In this document: one piece after another, positions 1-8,183 of the stretch
How positions within the stretch are numbered: the first letter of the stretch is position 1
Layout of the letters: each line of letters begins with the position of its first letter
From: CAZHHM01 sp964532225
GTDB taxonomy: Bacteria > Margulisbacteria > WOR-1 > JAKLHX01
DNA: 64,000 bases
Assembly: GCA_964532225.1 (NCBI GenBank)
Contig: CAZHHM010000002.1
Coordinates: 61,686 to 125,685, forward strand
Direction: 5' to 3'
Made by a program: the position numbers and the translations under genes
The notes under the pieces: model-generated
Database searches by the model: none
What the model was told of the DNA's origin: nothing
The model's input: the letters and a program-made list of their open reading frames with translations, nothing else

Positions 1-452
1 GGGCATCTGGTCATAAGGCAGATGCCGCCTGTCTTGTCCAGCTGGCACTCTCCGCAATTGACGCACATCTCATAGAACTTTCCCGCCCTCTTTATCTCGG
101 CGATGAACATCGAGTTAAGGGCCGGGAACACTTTCTTTCCGACAAGTCCGGCCACGGTCTGGACTCCAGCTCCGCAGCTCATTACGAGGAAAGCGTCAGC
201 GCTCTCCACCGCTTCCTTGTTCTCGCGGAATATCTTCTGGTTGAGCCTGGCATCGCAAGGGGATTCGACCACCGAACTTCCGGCGATCGAGAAGCCCCGC
301 TTCTCAAGTTCTGCCTTCATGGCCGCGACCTCTTTTTCGCCTCCGGTGTTGCTTGTGGTGGAGCACGAGCCGCAGCCTACTATAAAAACGCTTTTGGCGC
401 CTTCAAGCATCGAAAGGATCTCTTCGAATTTTTTTTGTTCTGTTACGATCAT
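1..452 (-). CDS. Methylenetetrahydrofolate reductase C-terminal domain protein (MetV-like), partial
   Basis: My own reading of the minus strand gives an open frame from ATG at 452-450 to the window edge, about 150 residues, with the C-terminus outside the window. It opens MIVTEQKKFEEILSML and has cysteine-rich patches: VGCGSCSTTSNTGG near residue 22, then SCGAGVQTVAGL, and MCVNCGECQLDKTGGIC followed by RCP at the edge. This layout matches the zinc/cysteine-rich family annotated as methylenetetrahydrofolate reductase C-terminal (MetV), which partners MetF in one-carbon metabolism of acetogen-like bacteria. The start overlaps the lysS stop as ATGA, so translation is probably coupled to lysS. 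The family is recognised from memory; the folate link is family knowledge and no metF is visible here. Confidence 0.75.
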   Translation of the reverse strand, partial: MIVTEQKKFEEILSMLEGAKSVFIVGCGSCSTTSNTGGEKEVAAMKAELEKRGFSIAGSSVVESPCDARLNQKIFRENKEAVESADAFLVMSCGAGVQTVAGLVGKKVFPALNSMFIAEIKRAGKFYEMCVNCGECQLDKTGGICLMTRC

Positions 453-1945
453 TTTTCCAGGGGTTTCATATGAGGGAACAGCAGGACGTCCCTTATCGTA
501 TGGGAGTCCGTTATCAGCATTACAAGGCGGTCTATGCCTATGCCAAGCCCTCCGGTAGGCGGCATACCGTACTCTAGCGCTTTCACATAGTCCTCATCGA
601 GGGATTCAGTCTCTTCGTCCCCCGCCTTTTTGAGTTCCATCTGCTTTTCGAACCGCTGCCTCTGGTCGACGGGGTCGTTGAGCTCGGAAAAAGCGTTGGC
701 GATCTCCATACCTGATACTATCACTTCGAACCTTTCAACGAGCTTGTCGTTGTCCCTCTTTTTCTTTGCCAGAGGAGAGGTCTCCACAGGATAGTCCATC
801 ATGAAGGTCGGCTGTACGAGATGCGGCTCAACGAACCTGTCATAGAGCTCATTGATGAGCTTGCCGGCCCCGAGCTTTTCGACATCGTCCACGCCTCTTT
901 CCTTTGCAAGCTGGCGGAGCTTTTCAAGCGGCACGTCGATATCTATACCGGCGAAGGACTTTATCGCTTCTGTAAGGGTCAGCCTCTTCCACGGAGTGGT
1001 GAAATCTAGCTCCTGGCCCTTGAAAGTGATCTTGTACGACCCTGTAGCTTTTTTAACGGCTTCAGATACTATCTCTTCGGTAAGCTTCATGATATCGATA
1101 TAGTCGGCGTAGGCCTGGTATATCTCTATCATCGTGTACTCGGGATTGTGCTTAAAGCTCATTCCTTCGTTGCGGAACACCCTTCCAAGCTCGAACACCT
1201 TCTCAAAACCGCCGACGATCAAACGCTTAAGATAAAGTTCCGGTGCTATCCTCAGAAAAAGCGGCATGTTAAGTGCATTGTGGAACGTTTTGAAAGGTTT
1301 TGCCGCCGCGCCTCCCTGGAGCACGTGCAGTATTGGGGTCTCCACCTCGAGGAAACCTTTTTCCTCAAGAGACCTTCTTATGCCGGAAATGACCTTGCTC
1401 CTGGTCTCGAACACTTTCTTCACTTCAGGGTTGACTATGAGATCGACATATCTCTGCCTGTACCTGAGCTCGGTATCCTGCAGCCCGTGCCATTTTTCCG
1501 GGAGCGGATGGAGCGATTTTGTAAGGAGGGTCATCTCTCTAACCTTTATCGTGACCTCTCCCGTCCTTGTCTTAAAGACCTTGCCTTTGACGCCTACAAA
1601 GTCGCCTATGTCCATCTTTTCGAAATCCGAAAAAGCTTCCTGGCCTACATTGTCCAGTTTTATGTATATCTGAAGCCTGCCTGCTTCGTCCTGGAGATGC
1701 GCAAAGCCGGCTTTGCCATGGCCTCTTTTAAGGACCAGCCTTCCTGCAAAAGAATATTCAGCATCACTTTCCTTGTCATGATCGAGAGAAGCGTACTTTT
1801 CAAGTATACGCACGGATGAGATCTGCTTGTCGAAATTATATGTAAAAGGGTCTACGCCTTTTGAACGGAAATAGTCCGCCTTTTCGTGTCTTACCTTGAG
1901 CAATGCGCTCAAGTCTTCTTGTTTATTGACTTCCGGTTCTGACAT
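449..1945 (-). CDS. lysS: Lysyl-tRNA synthetase, class II
   Basis: 498 residues, the normal length for LysRS-II. It charges tRNA-Lys with lysine in the cytosol. The N-terminal OB-fold (about residues 60-165) includes GRLVLKRGHGKAGFAHLQD. The class II catalytic core has motif 2 in FRNEGMSFKHNPEYTMIE and motif 3 in GGLGIGIDRLVMLITD near the C-terminus. The start at 1945 follows GGAG with about 5 nt spacing. The stop overlaps the start of the MetV-like gene as ATGA. coaX lies 75 bp upstream on the same strand, so the two may be cotranscribed. The spacer contains part of a dispersed GC-rich palindrome (CTTCGCTCGCAATGA). Confidence 0.97.
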   Translation of the reverse strand: MSEPEVNKQEDLSALLKVRHEKADYFRSKGVDPFTYNFDKQISSVRILEKYASLDHDKESDAEYSFAGRLVLKRGHGKAGFAHLQDEAGRLQIYIKLDNVGQEAFSDFEKMDIGDFVGVKGKVFKTRTGEVTIKVREMTLLTKSLHPLPEKWHGLQDTELRYRQRYVDLIVNPEVKKVFETRSKVISGIRRSLEEKGFLEVETPILHVLQGGAAAKPFKTFHNALNMPLFLRIAPELYLKRLIVGGFEKVFELGRVFRNEGMSFKHNPEYTMIEIYQAYADYIDIMKLTEEIVSEAVKKATGSYKITFKGQELDFTTPWKRLTLTEAIKSFAGIDIDVPLEKLRQLAKERGVDDVEKLGAGKLINELYDRFVEPHLVQPTFMMDYPVETSPLAKKKRDNDKLVERFEVIVSGMEIANAFSELNDPVDQRQRFEKQMELKKAGDEETESLDEDYVKALEYGMPPTGGLGIGIDRLVMLITDSHTIRDVLLFPHMKPLEK

Positions 1946-2019
1946 TCATGCTCCTTTTTTTTAGACAGTAGCCGGGGTCCGGGGGCCACTGGCTACCGGC
2001 TTCGCTTCGCTCGCAATGA

Positions 2020-2763
2020 CTAGCTGCGCCAGACCTCATCCCAGATCAACTTTAGCCCCTTTAGAGTAAGGTCCTTGTCTATGATGTCAATTATATCAGT
2101 TTGACCGGCTATTAACCCGGCTAATCCTCCGGTGGCTATTACAGTGGCGTTCTTTCCGATCATGTTGCGGAATTCGCCCGTGATCTTCTCCACTATCCCT
2201 GCGTATCCCAGCAAGATACCGGAAAGCATCGCTTTCTTTGTGTCCTCCCCGATGGCCTTTCTGATAGGCTTAAGCTCTATGAAAGGCAGTTTTGCCGTCT
2301 TTTCGTGAAGCGCATCCCTGGATATAGCTATCCCCGGGGATATCGCCCCTCCCAGATATTCTCCGTTCTTTGACAAGGCGCAAAAAGTGGTCGCCGTACC
2401 GAAATCGATGATTATGGCCGGCTTTCCGTATAGCTTTTTAACTGCAAAGGCATTGACCAGCCTGTCAGCCCCTATCTCATGTTTTTTGGGAGGTTTTATG
2501 TCCAGTATCTGCTTCATAAGGTCACTTGTTATGAACATCGGGTTGATATTGAAGGTCGACCTTATATCGGAAGTGATCTTCTTATCGACTTTCGGGACCA
2601 CGCTTGAGATGATAACACCCTCAACAAGTCCTTTTTTAAAACTTTTAAGCCATTTTGTTAGCTTATTAGAATTGGTATCTGTTCGTGAGGTCTTGATCAA
2701 TGAACCGTTCGAGAAGATGCCCGCAACGATGTTGGAATTGCCTATATCCAGAGCTAAAAGCAT
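2020..2763 (-). CDS. coaX: Type III pantothenate kinase
   Basis: 247 residues. It phosphorylates pantothenate, the first step of coenzyme A synthesis, using the ASKHA-fold type III enzyme rather than CoaA. The N-terminal phosphate-binding loop LALDIGNSNIVAGIF and the central IIDFGTATTFCAL are visible, as are the pantothenate-pocket residues EIGADRLVNAFA and the GGAISPGI segment. The ATG at 2763 has no Shine-Dalgarno sequence; TATAAT sits exactly 6 nt upstream, so the mRNA is probably leaderless. It is followed by lysS on the same strand. Confidence 0.96.
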   Translation of the reverse strand: MLLALDIGNSNIVAGIFSNGSLIKTSRTDTNSNKLTKWLKSFKKGLVEGVIISSVVPKVDKKITSDIRSTFNINPMFITSDLMKQILDIKPPKKHEIGADRLVNAFAVKKLYGKPAIIIDFGTATTFCALSKNGEYLGGAISPGIAISRDALHEKTAKLPFIELKPIRKAIGEDTKKAMLSGILLGYAGIVEKITGEFRNMIGKNATVIATGGLAGLIAGQTDIIDIIDKDLTLKGLKLIWDEVWRS

Positions 2764-2769
2764 GATGAG

Positions 2770-2778
2770 ATTATATCA
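2770..2778 (-). promoter_or_regulatory. Extended -10 promoter of coaX, leaderless configuration
   Basis: On the minus strand TGA-TATAAT (TGn extended -10) is followed by 6 nt and then the coaX ATG. The expected transcription start therefore falls on or next to the A of ATG. No convincing -35 is present, which suits an extended -10 promoter. Confidence 0.7.
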
Positions 2779-2793
2779 TGCCTTACCGGAGGA

Positions 2794-3036
2794 TCAGTCG
2801 TTCTTGGAAGCGTTGTAGCTTGAAAGCCTGATCTTTTCCTTGAAGCCGATAGGAAGTGAGTTCAGCATGTTCTTGTAGGTGCCGATCCTCTTCCTCTCAA
2901 GCCTGTGGGTGCAGGATTCAAAGAACTCGCAGGGGGTGCCGATAATTACTATGCTTTTGCACCTTTGGCATTTGATCTCGCCCTCCTTCATGAGAAGTTT
3001 ATTGCAGGTAGGACATCTTGTTTCGCCTTTGCTCAT
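2794..3036 (-). CDS. Small zinc-ribbon protein, function unknown
   Basis: 80 residues. Two CxxC knuckles, RCPTCNKLL and IKCQRCKSI, form a likely zinc ribbon within the first 30 residues. A further CEFFESCTHR segment adds two cysteines and a histidine. It resembles the Com-like family of zinc-finger proteins, but the resemblance is limited to the knuckles. The basic C-terminal half could bind nucleic acid. The start is supported by AAGGAG about 9 nt upstream. It precedes coaX on the same strand, 30 bp away. No function is assigned. Confidence 0.65.
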   Translation of the reverse strand: MSKGETRCPTCNKLLMKEGEIKCQRCKSIVIIGTPCEFFESCTHRLERKRIGTYKNMLNSLPIGFKEKIRLSSYNASKND

Positions 3037-3137
3037 CGGATAGCTCCTTTTTTAACGGGTAATTCTTGTGTTATTCCGTTCTATATATCTATCGTCAGAT
3101 AGCTCTCAGGATTTCACCCGAAATTGGGAGGGCACCG

Positions 3138-4064
3138 TCATTTAACACCGTAAAGCGGGCTCCCGGACAGGTCAAAATAAAGCCTTTCAAGCTCTGTCAT
3201 CCGCCCCAGCCATCCCTTTCCGAACACTTTCAGCTGTGCCAGGTACTCGTCACCCTCTATGACGGAATTATTGACCAGAAGAAGGCCGTCAGGCCTGAGA
3301 GCCTTTCTCATCGACCTGACAAAAGCGGATTCTTCTTTTGGCCCCATGAATATCGTCACATTGCTGGCAAATATGACCGAGGCTCCTCCGTAGTCGTTGA
3401 TTGCCGGGATCGTCCCCGGGTCTTCGGTGGAGTAGAATTCGGCATTGACCTTCTTCAGGTCGTTCCTTAAAGGATCAAGAGTTACGCTTCTTTGAGAGTC
3501 AGTGTAAGAAGTCCGCTCATAAATATCAAGCATGCGGTCATACAGCCCTGCCGAGTATCCTGACGGGTCATCCCTGCCCAGTCTCATCCCCAGAACGGAT
3601 GACGGGTCGGCAGCTATGGTCTTGAAATACTGTCTTTCCTCGCATTCAAAACCGATGATCATCTGCTGATATCTTCCGGAGCGGTCCTTCACTAGGAAGA
3701 GGTCGTTCAGTCTAGCTTCTGTTCCGATATCCTTGAAATAGTGAAGGGAAATCTCCGTGCTGAACTTATTAAAAAGAAGTGGGCTTCTGTCATGGGACAT
3801 GGGCTCCATATCCGGGAGCTCTGTCACCACCAGCCGGATATTATGATTGAGCTTATCAAGTGCTCTTGCCAGGTCAATTGAGGTCAAAGGAACGGCTCCC
3901 GGGCCCACATCCACTGCGATATGATGGCCCGAACTGAGGTCAGTTCTATACCTGTTCAGCCCGCCTGAGACCACATGTCTGATCAGGTAGTCGTTCCTGC
4001 CTGAGTATGTATCCAGCGCGAAGGACCGTTTCTCAGCGATCCTGCTCCTGCCCATAGTTCCCAT
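3138..4064 (-). CDS. Methyltransferase-like protein of unknown substrate
   Basis: Up to 308 residues. A class I SAM-methyltransferase fold is suggested by the glycine loop IAVDVGPGAVPLTSIDLARAL (residues 49-69) followed by a beta-strand with an acidic end, RLVVTELPDMEP. Later, SVIFASNVTIFMGP then MRKALRPDGLLLVNN resembles motifs IV-VI of small-molecule or CheR-like methyltransferases. No signal peptide is seen. Two starts are possible: ATG at 4064, or ATG at 4055 (fourth codon), which lies 6 nt after TATATG and would be leaderless. An ATCGATATAT palindrome directly precedes the gene. The substrate is unknown. Confidence 0.6.
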   Translation of the reverse strand: MGTMGRSRIAEKRSFALDTYSGRNDYLIRHVVSGGLNRYRTDLSSGHHIAVDVGPGAVPLTSIDLARALDKLNHNIRLVVTELPDMEPMSHDRSPLLFNKFSTEISLHYFKDIGTEARLNDLFLVKDRSGRYQQMIIGFECEERQYFKTIAADPSSVLGMRLGRDDPSGYSAGLYDRMLDIYERTSYTDSQRSVTLDPLRNDLKKVNAEFYSTEDPGTIPAINDYGGASVIFASNVTIFMGPKEESAFVRSMRKALRPDGLLLVNNSVIEGDEYLAQLKVFGKGWLGRMTELERLYFDLSGSPLYGVK

Positions 4065-4175
4065 ATATCGATAATGCCTCTTGAATAATTATCGTGATAT
4101 TGGGACAGGGATTTCAGCTCTTAGAATGATATTATGGTACGTGGTCCAGTCCTTTGTGAAGGTATTCGCGGAGCC

Positions 4176-4643
4176 TTACAGCTGCATTTCGTCCTGGATA
4201 TCGTCGCTGTCTTCTCCTTCGGCCATCATCTCGCCCTCGCCCCCCATGCCCAGTCCCATTACATTGTCGGCAAAGAGGCGGTAAGGCTGGAGCATCTGTT
4301 TCTTCGGGTCGGGAATGATCTTGATCAGTCGGTCTCCCCCGTGAAGCTCATAAAGAGTTATGGAGTCCTTGACCTTTTTGACCTTCAGGTAGTCGACGCT
4401 CAGCACATTGATGTAGATACGCCCGTTAAGGAAAAGCGTGGGGTCCTCTGCATTAGCGCTGACCCTCATGATCAGGCCTTTTCCTTTATTGAGCACTTTA
4501 TCGCCCGACACCTCGTAATAGATAATGTGCCCGAGGTCCCAAAGGATGCTCATGATATCCCTTTTTGAGTAGATGATCCCCTCGTTCACGATGAACTGGA
4601 TATCCCTCCTCATATGCTCTCTTTCGTTCATGCGTTCTTTCAT
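4176..4643 (-). CDS. Conserved hypothetical protein downstream of trpF
   Basis: 155 residues, unrecognised. The N-terminus is charged and methionine-rich (MKERMNEREHMRRDIQ). The middle looks like a mixed alpha/beta domain, and the C-terminus is an acidic, glycine/methionine-rich tail (GMGGEGEMMAEGEDSDDIQ). No signal peptide or membrane segment is present. The ATG at 4643 overlaps the trpF stop as ATGA, so it is the third gene of a trpC-trpF operon. ATGs at codons 5 and 11 are alternative starts. The link to tryptophan genes is positional only. Confidence 0.6.
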   Translation of the reverse strand: MKERMNEREHMRRDIQFIVNEGIIYSKRDIMSILWDLGHIIYYEVSGDKVLNKGKGLIMRVSANAEDPTLFLNGRIYINVLSVDYLKVKKVKDSITLYELHGGDRLIKIIPDPKKQMLQPYRLFADNVMGLGMGGEGEMMAEGEDSDDIQDEMQL

Positions 4644-5278
4644 TTTCTATCCTTAGAATCCATTATACCCCCGGCCTTGGCTATTGCAATAAGCTTTTCC
4701 ATTTTGCTTTTCAACTTGCGCCCAGGAGCGGATTCTACGCCTGAACAGGCATCTACAGCAAAAGGCCTGACCTCGTGCACCGCTTTGGCCGCATTATCAG
4801 GAGAAAGCCCTCCGGCAAGGAAAAACGGTCGTTTACCCTTGTAGCCTCTCAGGACCTTAGTGTCAAAGCCTTTTCCTGTGCCTCCGAAAAGACCTTTTGA
4901 GAAAGAGTCGAACAAGAAATATCTGACCCTGAACCGCCCCAGACCTTTCAGGTCCTGTTTTGAAGATACGCGTATAGCTTTAATTACCGGCTTGCGCACC
5001 TTGAGGCAGTAAGAAGGGCTCTCGTCACCGTGAAGCTGTACCAGGTCAAGCCCCAGTTTGCCGGCGGCAAGGTTGACCGTATCAATGTCCTCATTGACGA
5101 ACACCCCGGCTGTTTTTACTCTGCCTTTCAGCTTCTGTATTATCGCTTCTGCCTTGCTCAAAGAAATATAGCGCGGACTTTTTTTGTAGAAGTTAAATCC
5201 CAGGAAGTCCGCCCCTGCATTAACGGCATTGACCGCGTCCTTTAGCGTGGTTATCCCGCAGATCTTGACCTTAACCAC
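4640..5278 (-). CDS. trpF: Phosphoribosylanthranilate isomerase
   Basis: 212 residues, the usual length. It converts phosphoribosylanthranilate to CdRP in tryptophan synthesis. The N-terminal VKVKICGITTLKDA holds the catalytic cysteine. Further family blocks are ADFLGFNFYKKSPRYI, VQLHGDE, LFDSF, the phosphate loop FFLAGGLSPDN and the C-terminal VDACSGVESAPG. Translation starts at GTG 5278 and overlaps the trpC stop by 8 nt, implying translational coupling. trpC encodes the next enzyme, so the operon is functionally coherent. Confidence 0.95.
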   Translation of the reverse strand: MVKVKICGITTLKDAVNAVNAGADFLGFNFYKKSPRYISLSKAEAIIQKLKGRVKTAGVFVNEDIDTVNLAAGKLGLDLVQLHGDESPSYCLKVRKPVIKAIRVSSKQDLKGLGRFRVRYFLFDSFSKGLFGGTGKGFDTKVLRGYKGKRPFFLAGGLSPDNAAKAVHEVRPFAVDACSGVESAPGRKLKSKMEKLIAIAKAGGIMDSKDRK

Positions 5279-6038
5279 CCAGAAGCTCCTTTATCCTTGC
5301 CCCAGGATCAGTGCTCTTCATGAGAGCTTCTCCAATAAGCACAGCGTCGACGCCGGCTTTCCTGACCGCATTGATATCTTCGGCCGTCCTTAAGCCGCTC
5401 TCGCTGACAAAGACTGTCCCTTCCTTTTTGGACGCTTTTGCCATAAGTCTGGCCGTGACATCAATCTCGATAGAGAGAGAATCAAGGTCCCTGTTGTTGA
5501 TGCCGATGATCTTTGCCCCCAGAGACGCCGCAAGTTTCAGTTCCCCGGCGTTGTGAACTTCGACAAGGGCGTCAAGTCCTTTGCTCATAGCGAACTCAAG
5601 AAGTGTTCCGAGTTTTTCCTTTCCGAGTATGCGGACGATCAGAAGTACAGCATCGGCACCTGCTTCGGCAGATTCAACGACCTGTTCTTCAGCGATAATA
5701 AAATCCTTTCGAAGAACAGGAATGGTCACGGCTTTCTTTACCGCTATCAGGTCGTCAATGCTGCCGGAGAAGAAATGTTTGTCTGTTAGCACAGAAATGG
5801 CGGAAGCCCCTGCTTTTTCATAAACAACTGCCTGTTTTACGGGATCAAGGTCCGCATTTATCATGCCTGCGCTGGGTGACGACCTTTTTACCTCGGCGAT
5901 CAGCTTGAGCGGGCCGGATACCGACTTGAGGAATCTGCCGGCATAAGGCTTGGCGCTCACAAAATTGGTGCCGGAGCGTTTCTTTTTCAGCTCGTTCACC
6001 TCGGTCTCTTTTTGCGCGATTATCCTTGAAAGAAGCAT
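5271..6038 (-). CDS. trpC: Indole-3-glycerol phosphate synthase
   Basis: 255 residues. It closes CdRP to indole-3-glycerol phosphate, the step after TrpF. The TIM barrel shows EVKRSSPSAG, the VLTDKHFFSG block, PVLRKDFI with the catalytic lysine, IIGINNRDL and FVSESGL, ending in VLIGEALMKS. It is standalone, not fused to trpF or trpD. The ATG at 6038 lies 9 nt after the -10 TATAGT, with -35 TTGAAC at 17 bp spacing, so the leader would be only about 3 nt. It heads the trpC-trpF operon and diverges from rsmH. Confidence 0.96.
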   Translation of the reverse strand: MLLSRIIAQKETEVNELKKKRSGTNFVSAKPYAGRFLKSVSGPLKLIAEVKRSSPSAGMINADLDPVKQAVVYEKAGASAISVLTDKHFFSGSIDDLIAVKKAVTIPVLRKDFIIAEEQVVESAEAGADAVLLIVRILGKEKLGTLLEFAMSKGLDALVEVHNAGELKLAASLGAKIIGINNRDLDSLSIEIDVTARLMAKASKKEGTVFVSESGLRTAEDINAVRKAGVDAVLIGEALMKSTDPGARIKELLGG

Positions 6039-6047
6039 TTTAAGCCT

Positions 6048-6088
6048 ACTATAACTTAGTTGTGGGGTGCGTTCAATAGAGATATAAT
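6048..6088. promoter_or_regulatory. Interleaved divergent promoters of trpC and rsmH
   Basis: Minus strand for trpC: -10 TATAGT at 6048-6053 and -35 TTGAAC at 6071-6076, 17 bp apart. Plus strand for rsmH: -35 TTGTGG at 6060-6065 and -10 TATAAT at 6083-6088, also 17 bp apart. The rsmH start codon GTG begins 6 nt after its -10. Each -35 lies inside the other promoter's spacer, so the two polymerases should exclude one another. Confidence 0.75.
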
Positions 6089-6094
6089 TCCTCT

Positions 6095-7009
6095 GTGACC
6101 TACCATGTCCCGGTGCTCCTTAATGAAACAATAGAGCTGCTCATGCCGCGACCAGAAGGCTTCTGGGTTGACGCGACAGGCGGAGGCGGCGGGCATTCGC
6201 GCGAGATACTCAAAAGGATAGTCCCCGGCGGCAAACTCATCATTTTCGACAGGGACAGCGAGGCACTTGCGCAATGCGAGAAAGCTCTCTCAGATTTCGA
6301 CGGATACGTGATATTCATGAACGAGAATTTCGCGGATATGGCCCCTGCCCTTTCATCGGTCAATATAAACAAGGTATCAGGCGTTCTTTTTGACCTCGGT
6401 GTCTCTTCCCACCAGATCGACGAACCTCAGAGGGGCTTCAGCTTCATGAAAGACGGGCCGCTGGATATGAGAATGGACAAAGGACTGAAGACCGATGCGG
6501 GAAGACTATTGAACGAACTGGACGAAAGGACACTTGCAGATATCATCTTCCGTTATGGCGAAGAACGGTTCGCAAGGAAGATAGCATGGAACATCGTCAG
6601 GGTCAGGCCGATGACGTCTACGGCAGATCTGCTGAAAGCTGTGGAGATATCCGTTCCGCGGCAGTCAAGGATCTCATCTTGCGCCAGGGTCTTTCAGGCC
6701 GTAAGGATAGCGGTGAACGACGAGCTTGAAAGCCTCAGAAAAGGCCTTGAAGGATCTCTTGAGCATCTTGAAAAAGGCGGCAGGCTTGTCGTAATATCGT
6801 ACCATAGCCTTGAGGACAGGATGGTCAAAGGGTTCATGAGGACCGCCGCAGCCGGCTGCGTTTGCGACAGAAAAGCCCCTGTCTGCGTTTGCGGCAAGGA
6901 AAAGACGCTTAAGATCATCACAAAGAAGCCTTTGGTCTCCGGACCTGACGAAACAGAAAAGAACCCCAGGTCAAGGAGCGCCAAGCTCAGGGCGGCCGAA
7001 AGGATATGA
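6095..7009 (+). CDS. rsmH: 16S rRNA (cytosine-1402-N4)-methyltransferase
   Basis: 304 residues. It methylates N4 of C1402 in 16S rRNA, fine-tuning the ribosomal P site. The N-terminal YHVPVLLNETIELL is typical. The SAM-binding glycine loop is WVDATGGGGGHSREIL. Other landmarks are GVLFDLGVSSHQID, the GPLDMRMD block and, near the C-terminus, VVISYHSLEDRMVK. A cysteine-rich insert (CVCDRKAPVCVCG) follows, as in many bacteria. It starts with GTG six nt after TATAAT, without a Shine-Dalgarno sequence, so the mRNA is likely leaderless. The next gene is FtsL-like, the usual start of the dcw cluster, but the rest of dcw is absent here. Confidence 0.96.
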   Translation: MTYHVPVLLNETIELLMPRPEGFWVDATGGGGGHSREILKRIVPGGKLIIFDRDSEALAQCEKALSDFDGYVIFMNENFADMAPALSSVNINKVSGVLFDLGVSSHQIDEPQRGFSFMKDGPLDMRMDKGLKTDAGRLLNELDERTLADIIFRYGEERFARKIAWNIVRVRPMTSTADLLKAVEISVPRQSRISSCARVFQAVRIAVNDELESLRKGLEGSLEHLEKGGRLVVISYHSLEDRMVKGFMRTAAAGCVCDRKAPVCVCGKEKTLKIITKKPLVSGPDETEKNPRSRSAKLRAAERI

Positions 7010-7010
7010 A

Positions 7011-7280
7011 ATGACCAGAAAGATACTGATCATCGCCTTCATGCTGATAGCTTTCGTATTCATCCATCTGGCGCTTATCACGAACATAACTTCGGCAGGA
7101 TACCGTCTTGATGAGCGGGAGTCGCTGCTTAACGGACTGAAGAGCGAGAACACGGACCTGGCCGCAAGGTCTGCTGTGCTGCGTTCACCCGAAAAGATCG
7201 ACAGTTATGCGCGCAATTCGCTTAAGATGGTAAAGCCGGAGAGGATCGAATATCTTTTGTTGAGCGGCGAAGCCGACTAG
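7011..7280 (+). CDS. FtsL-like cell-division protein
   Basis: 89 residues. One N-terminal membrane helix (ILIIAFMLIAFVFIHLALI, about residues 5-23) is followed by a coiled-coil-like stretch around residues 33-55 and a conserved-looking tail IDSYARNSLKMVKPER. This is the FtsL/DivIC architecture: a bitopic inner-membrane protein of the divisome. Its start lies 1 nt after the rsmH stop, the classic mraW-ftsL order. Sequence similarity in this family is low, so the call rests on architecture and position. Confidence 0.75.
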   Translation: MTRKILIIAFMLIAFVFIHLALITNITSAGYRLDERESLLNGLKSENTDLAARSAVLRSPEKIDSYARNSLKMVKPERIEYLLLSGEAD

Positions 7281-7282
7281 CC

Positions 7283-8155
7283 TCAGTTGGCGCTGTTATC
7301 CACGAACTTGAAGCCGAACATATGCATGTTCTTATCTTCCTGGTTTATCATGACCGCATAGTCTATGTCACAATACCCCATCGAGAAGGAAGCACCGGCA
7401 GTGAACCTTGTCTTGTCCCAGCCTGCCCTCACAAGCAGTCCCTCCGAAAGCTTTGTCTCAAGGCCGTAATGCATCAGTATGGTCGCGCCTTTCTTTGATT
7501 TGAGGTCGCGGAACTCACCGTCAATGGCAAGCACCGTATTTTTTAGCGAAAGAGGGAACATCCCTGCCCCCACCCTGATCGTGGTGTTCGTCGGCACATC
7601 AGTCTTGAACACGTCCTGAAGCAGAAGTCCGGCCTTTATCTCCCTGGTCAGATCGAACTTGATGCCAGCATCCATTGTCCAGCCGCGTCCGCTCCCGAGA
7701 TTGGAGACATAGGCGATGTTCTTGTAAGTAAGGCCCCAAGCCATGCCTCCCTCTCCCGCCCTCGCAAAAGAGAACGATGTGACCGCAGCCCGCCCGAACG
7801 TTCCGTCCCATCTGTTCAGATATCCTATGCCCGACCCGTTGGAGACAATATAATACCCCTCGTTCACAGGATAGAAGTCGCTGTTCATGTCCATATATGA
7901 CCTGGTGTACTCGGTCCCTGCGGCAGAGAGCCCACCCGGATTATAGAACACCGCATTGCTGTCGTTGGCCACGCCGACAAAAGCGCCGCCCATGCCAAGC
8001 GGCCTTATGCCCGCACCGTCCTTGAGCACATCAGTAAGTATATTTGCGGATGCCATGCCCTGATTTGAGAGCCATATCGCGAGGATAATAAGATATTTGA
8101 CGGCTTTTACCACGAAAAATATCTTAAGATGGGGCTTCAGGCGTTTGTTTGTCAT
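7283..8155 (-). CDS. PorV/UPF0164-like outer-membrane protein
   Basis: 290 residues. A basic n-region and hydrophobic helix (about residues 12-30) end in GMASA, a plausible signal peptidase site. The mature start, GAGIRPLGMGGAFVGVANDSN followed by AVFYNPGGLS, is the signature of the PorV/UPF0164 FadL-like barrel family. The rest alternates in beta-strand fashion and ends FGFKFVDNSAN. In Bacteroidetes-like systems PorV is a type IX secretion shuttle. A second relative lies at 48377-49462 and a protein with a type IX-like tail at 16386-17666, so such a role is plausible but unproven. Its promoter overlaps that of gltX around the GTATAC sequence. Confidence 0.8.
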   Translation of the reverse strand: MTNKRLKPHLKIFFVVKAVKYLIILAIWLSNQGMASANILTDVLKDGAGIRPLGMGGAFVGVANDSNAVFYNPGGLSAAGTEYTRSYMDMNSDFYPVNEGYYIVSNGSGIGYLNRWDGTFGRAAVTSFSFARAGEGGMAWGLTYKNIAYVSNLGSGRGWTMDAGIKFDLTREIKAGLLLQDVFKTDVPTNTTIRVGAGMFPLSLKNTVLAIDGEFRDLKSKKGATILMHYGLETKLSEGLLVRAGWDKTRFTAGASFSMGYCDIDYAVMINQEDKNMHMFGFKFVDNSAN

Positions 8156-8177
8156 TTTTCTGCTTCAATTGTATACT
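8149..8177 (+). promoter_or_regulatory. Leaderless promoter of gltX
   Basis: -35 TTGTCA at 8149-8154 and -10 TATACT at 8172-8177 are 17 bp apart; ATG follows after 6 nt at 8184. On the opposite strand the same GTATAC palindrome gives a -10 (TATACA) for the PorV-like gene, so the divergent promoters share bases. Confidence 0.72.
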
Positions 8178-8183
8178 ACAGTT

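Noticed and set aside
1148..1819. 223-codon plus-strand ORF within lysS
   Set aside because: Shadow of the lysS codon pattern; no motif and no ribosome site.
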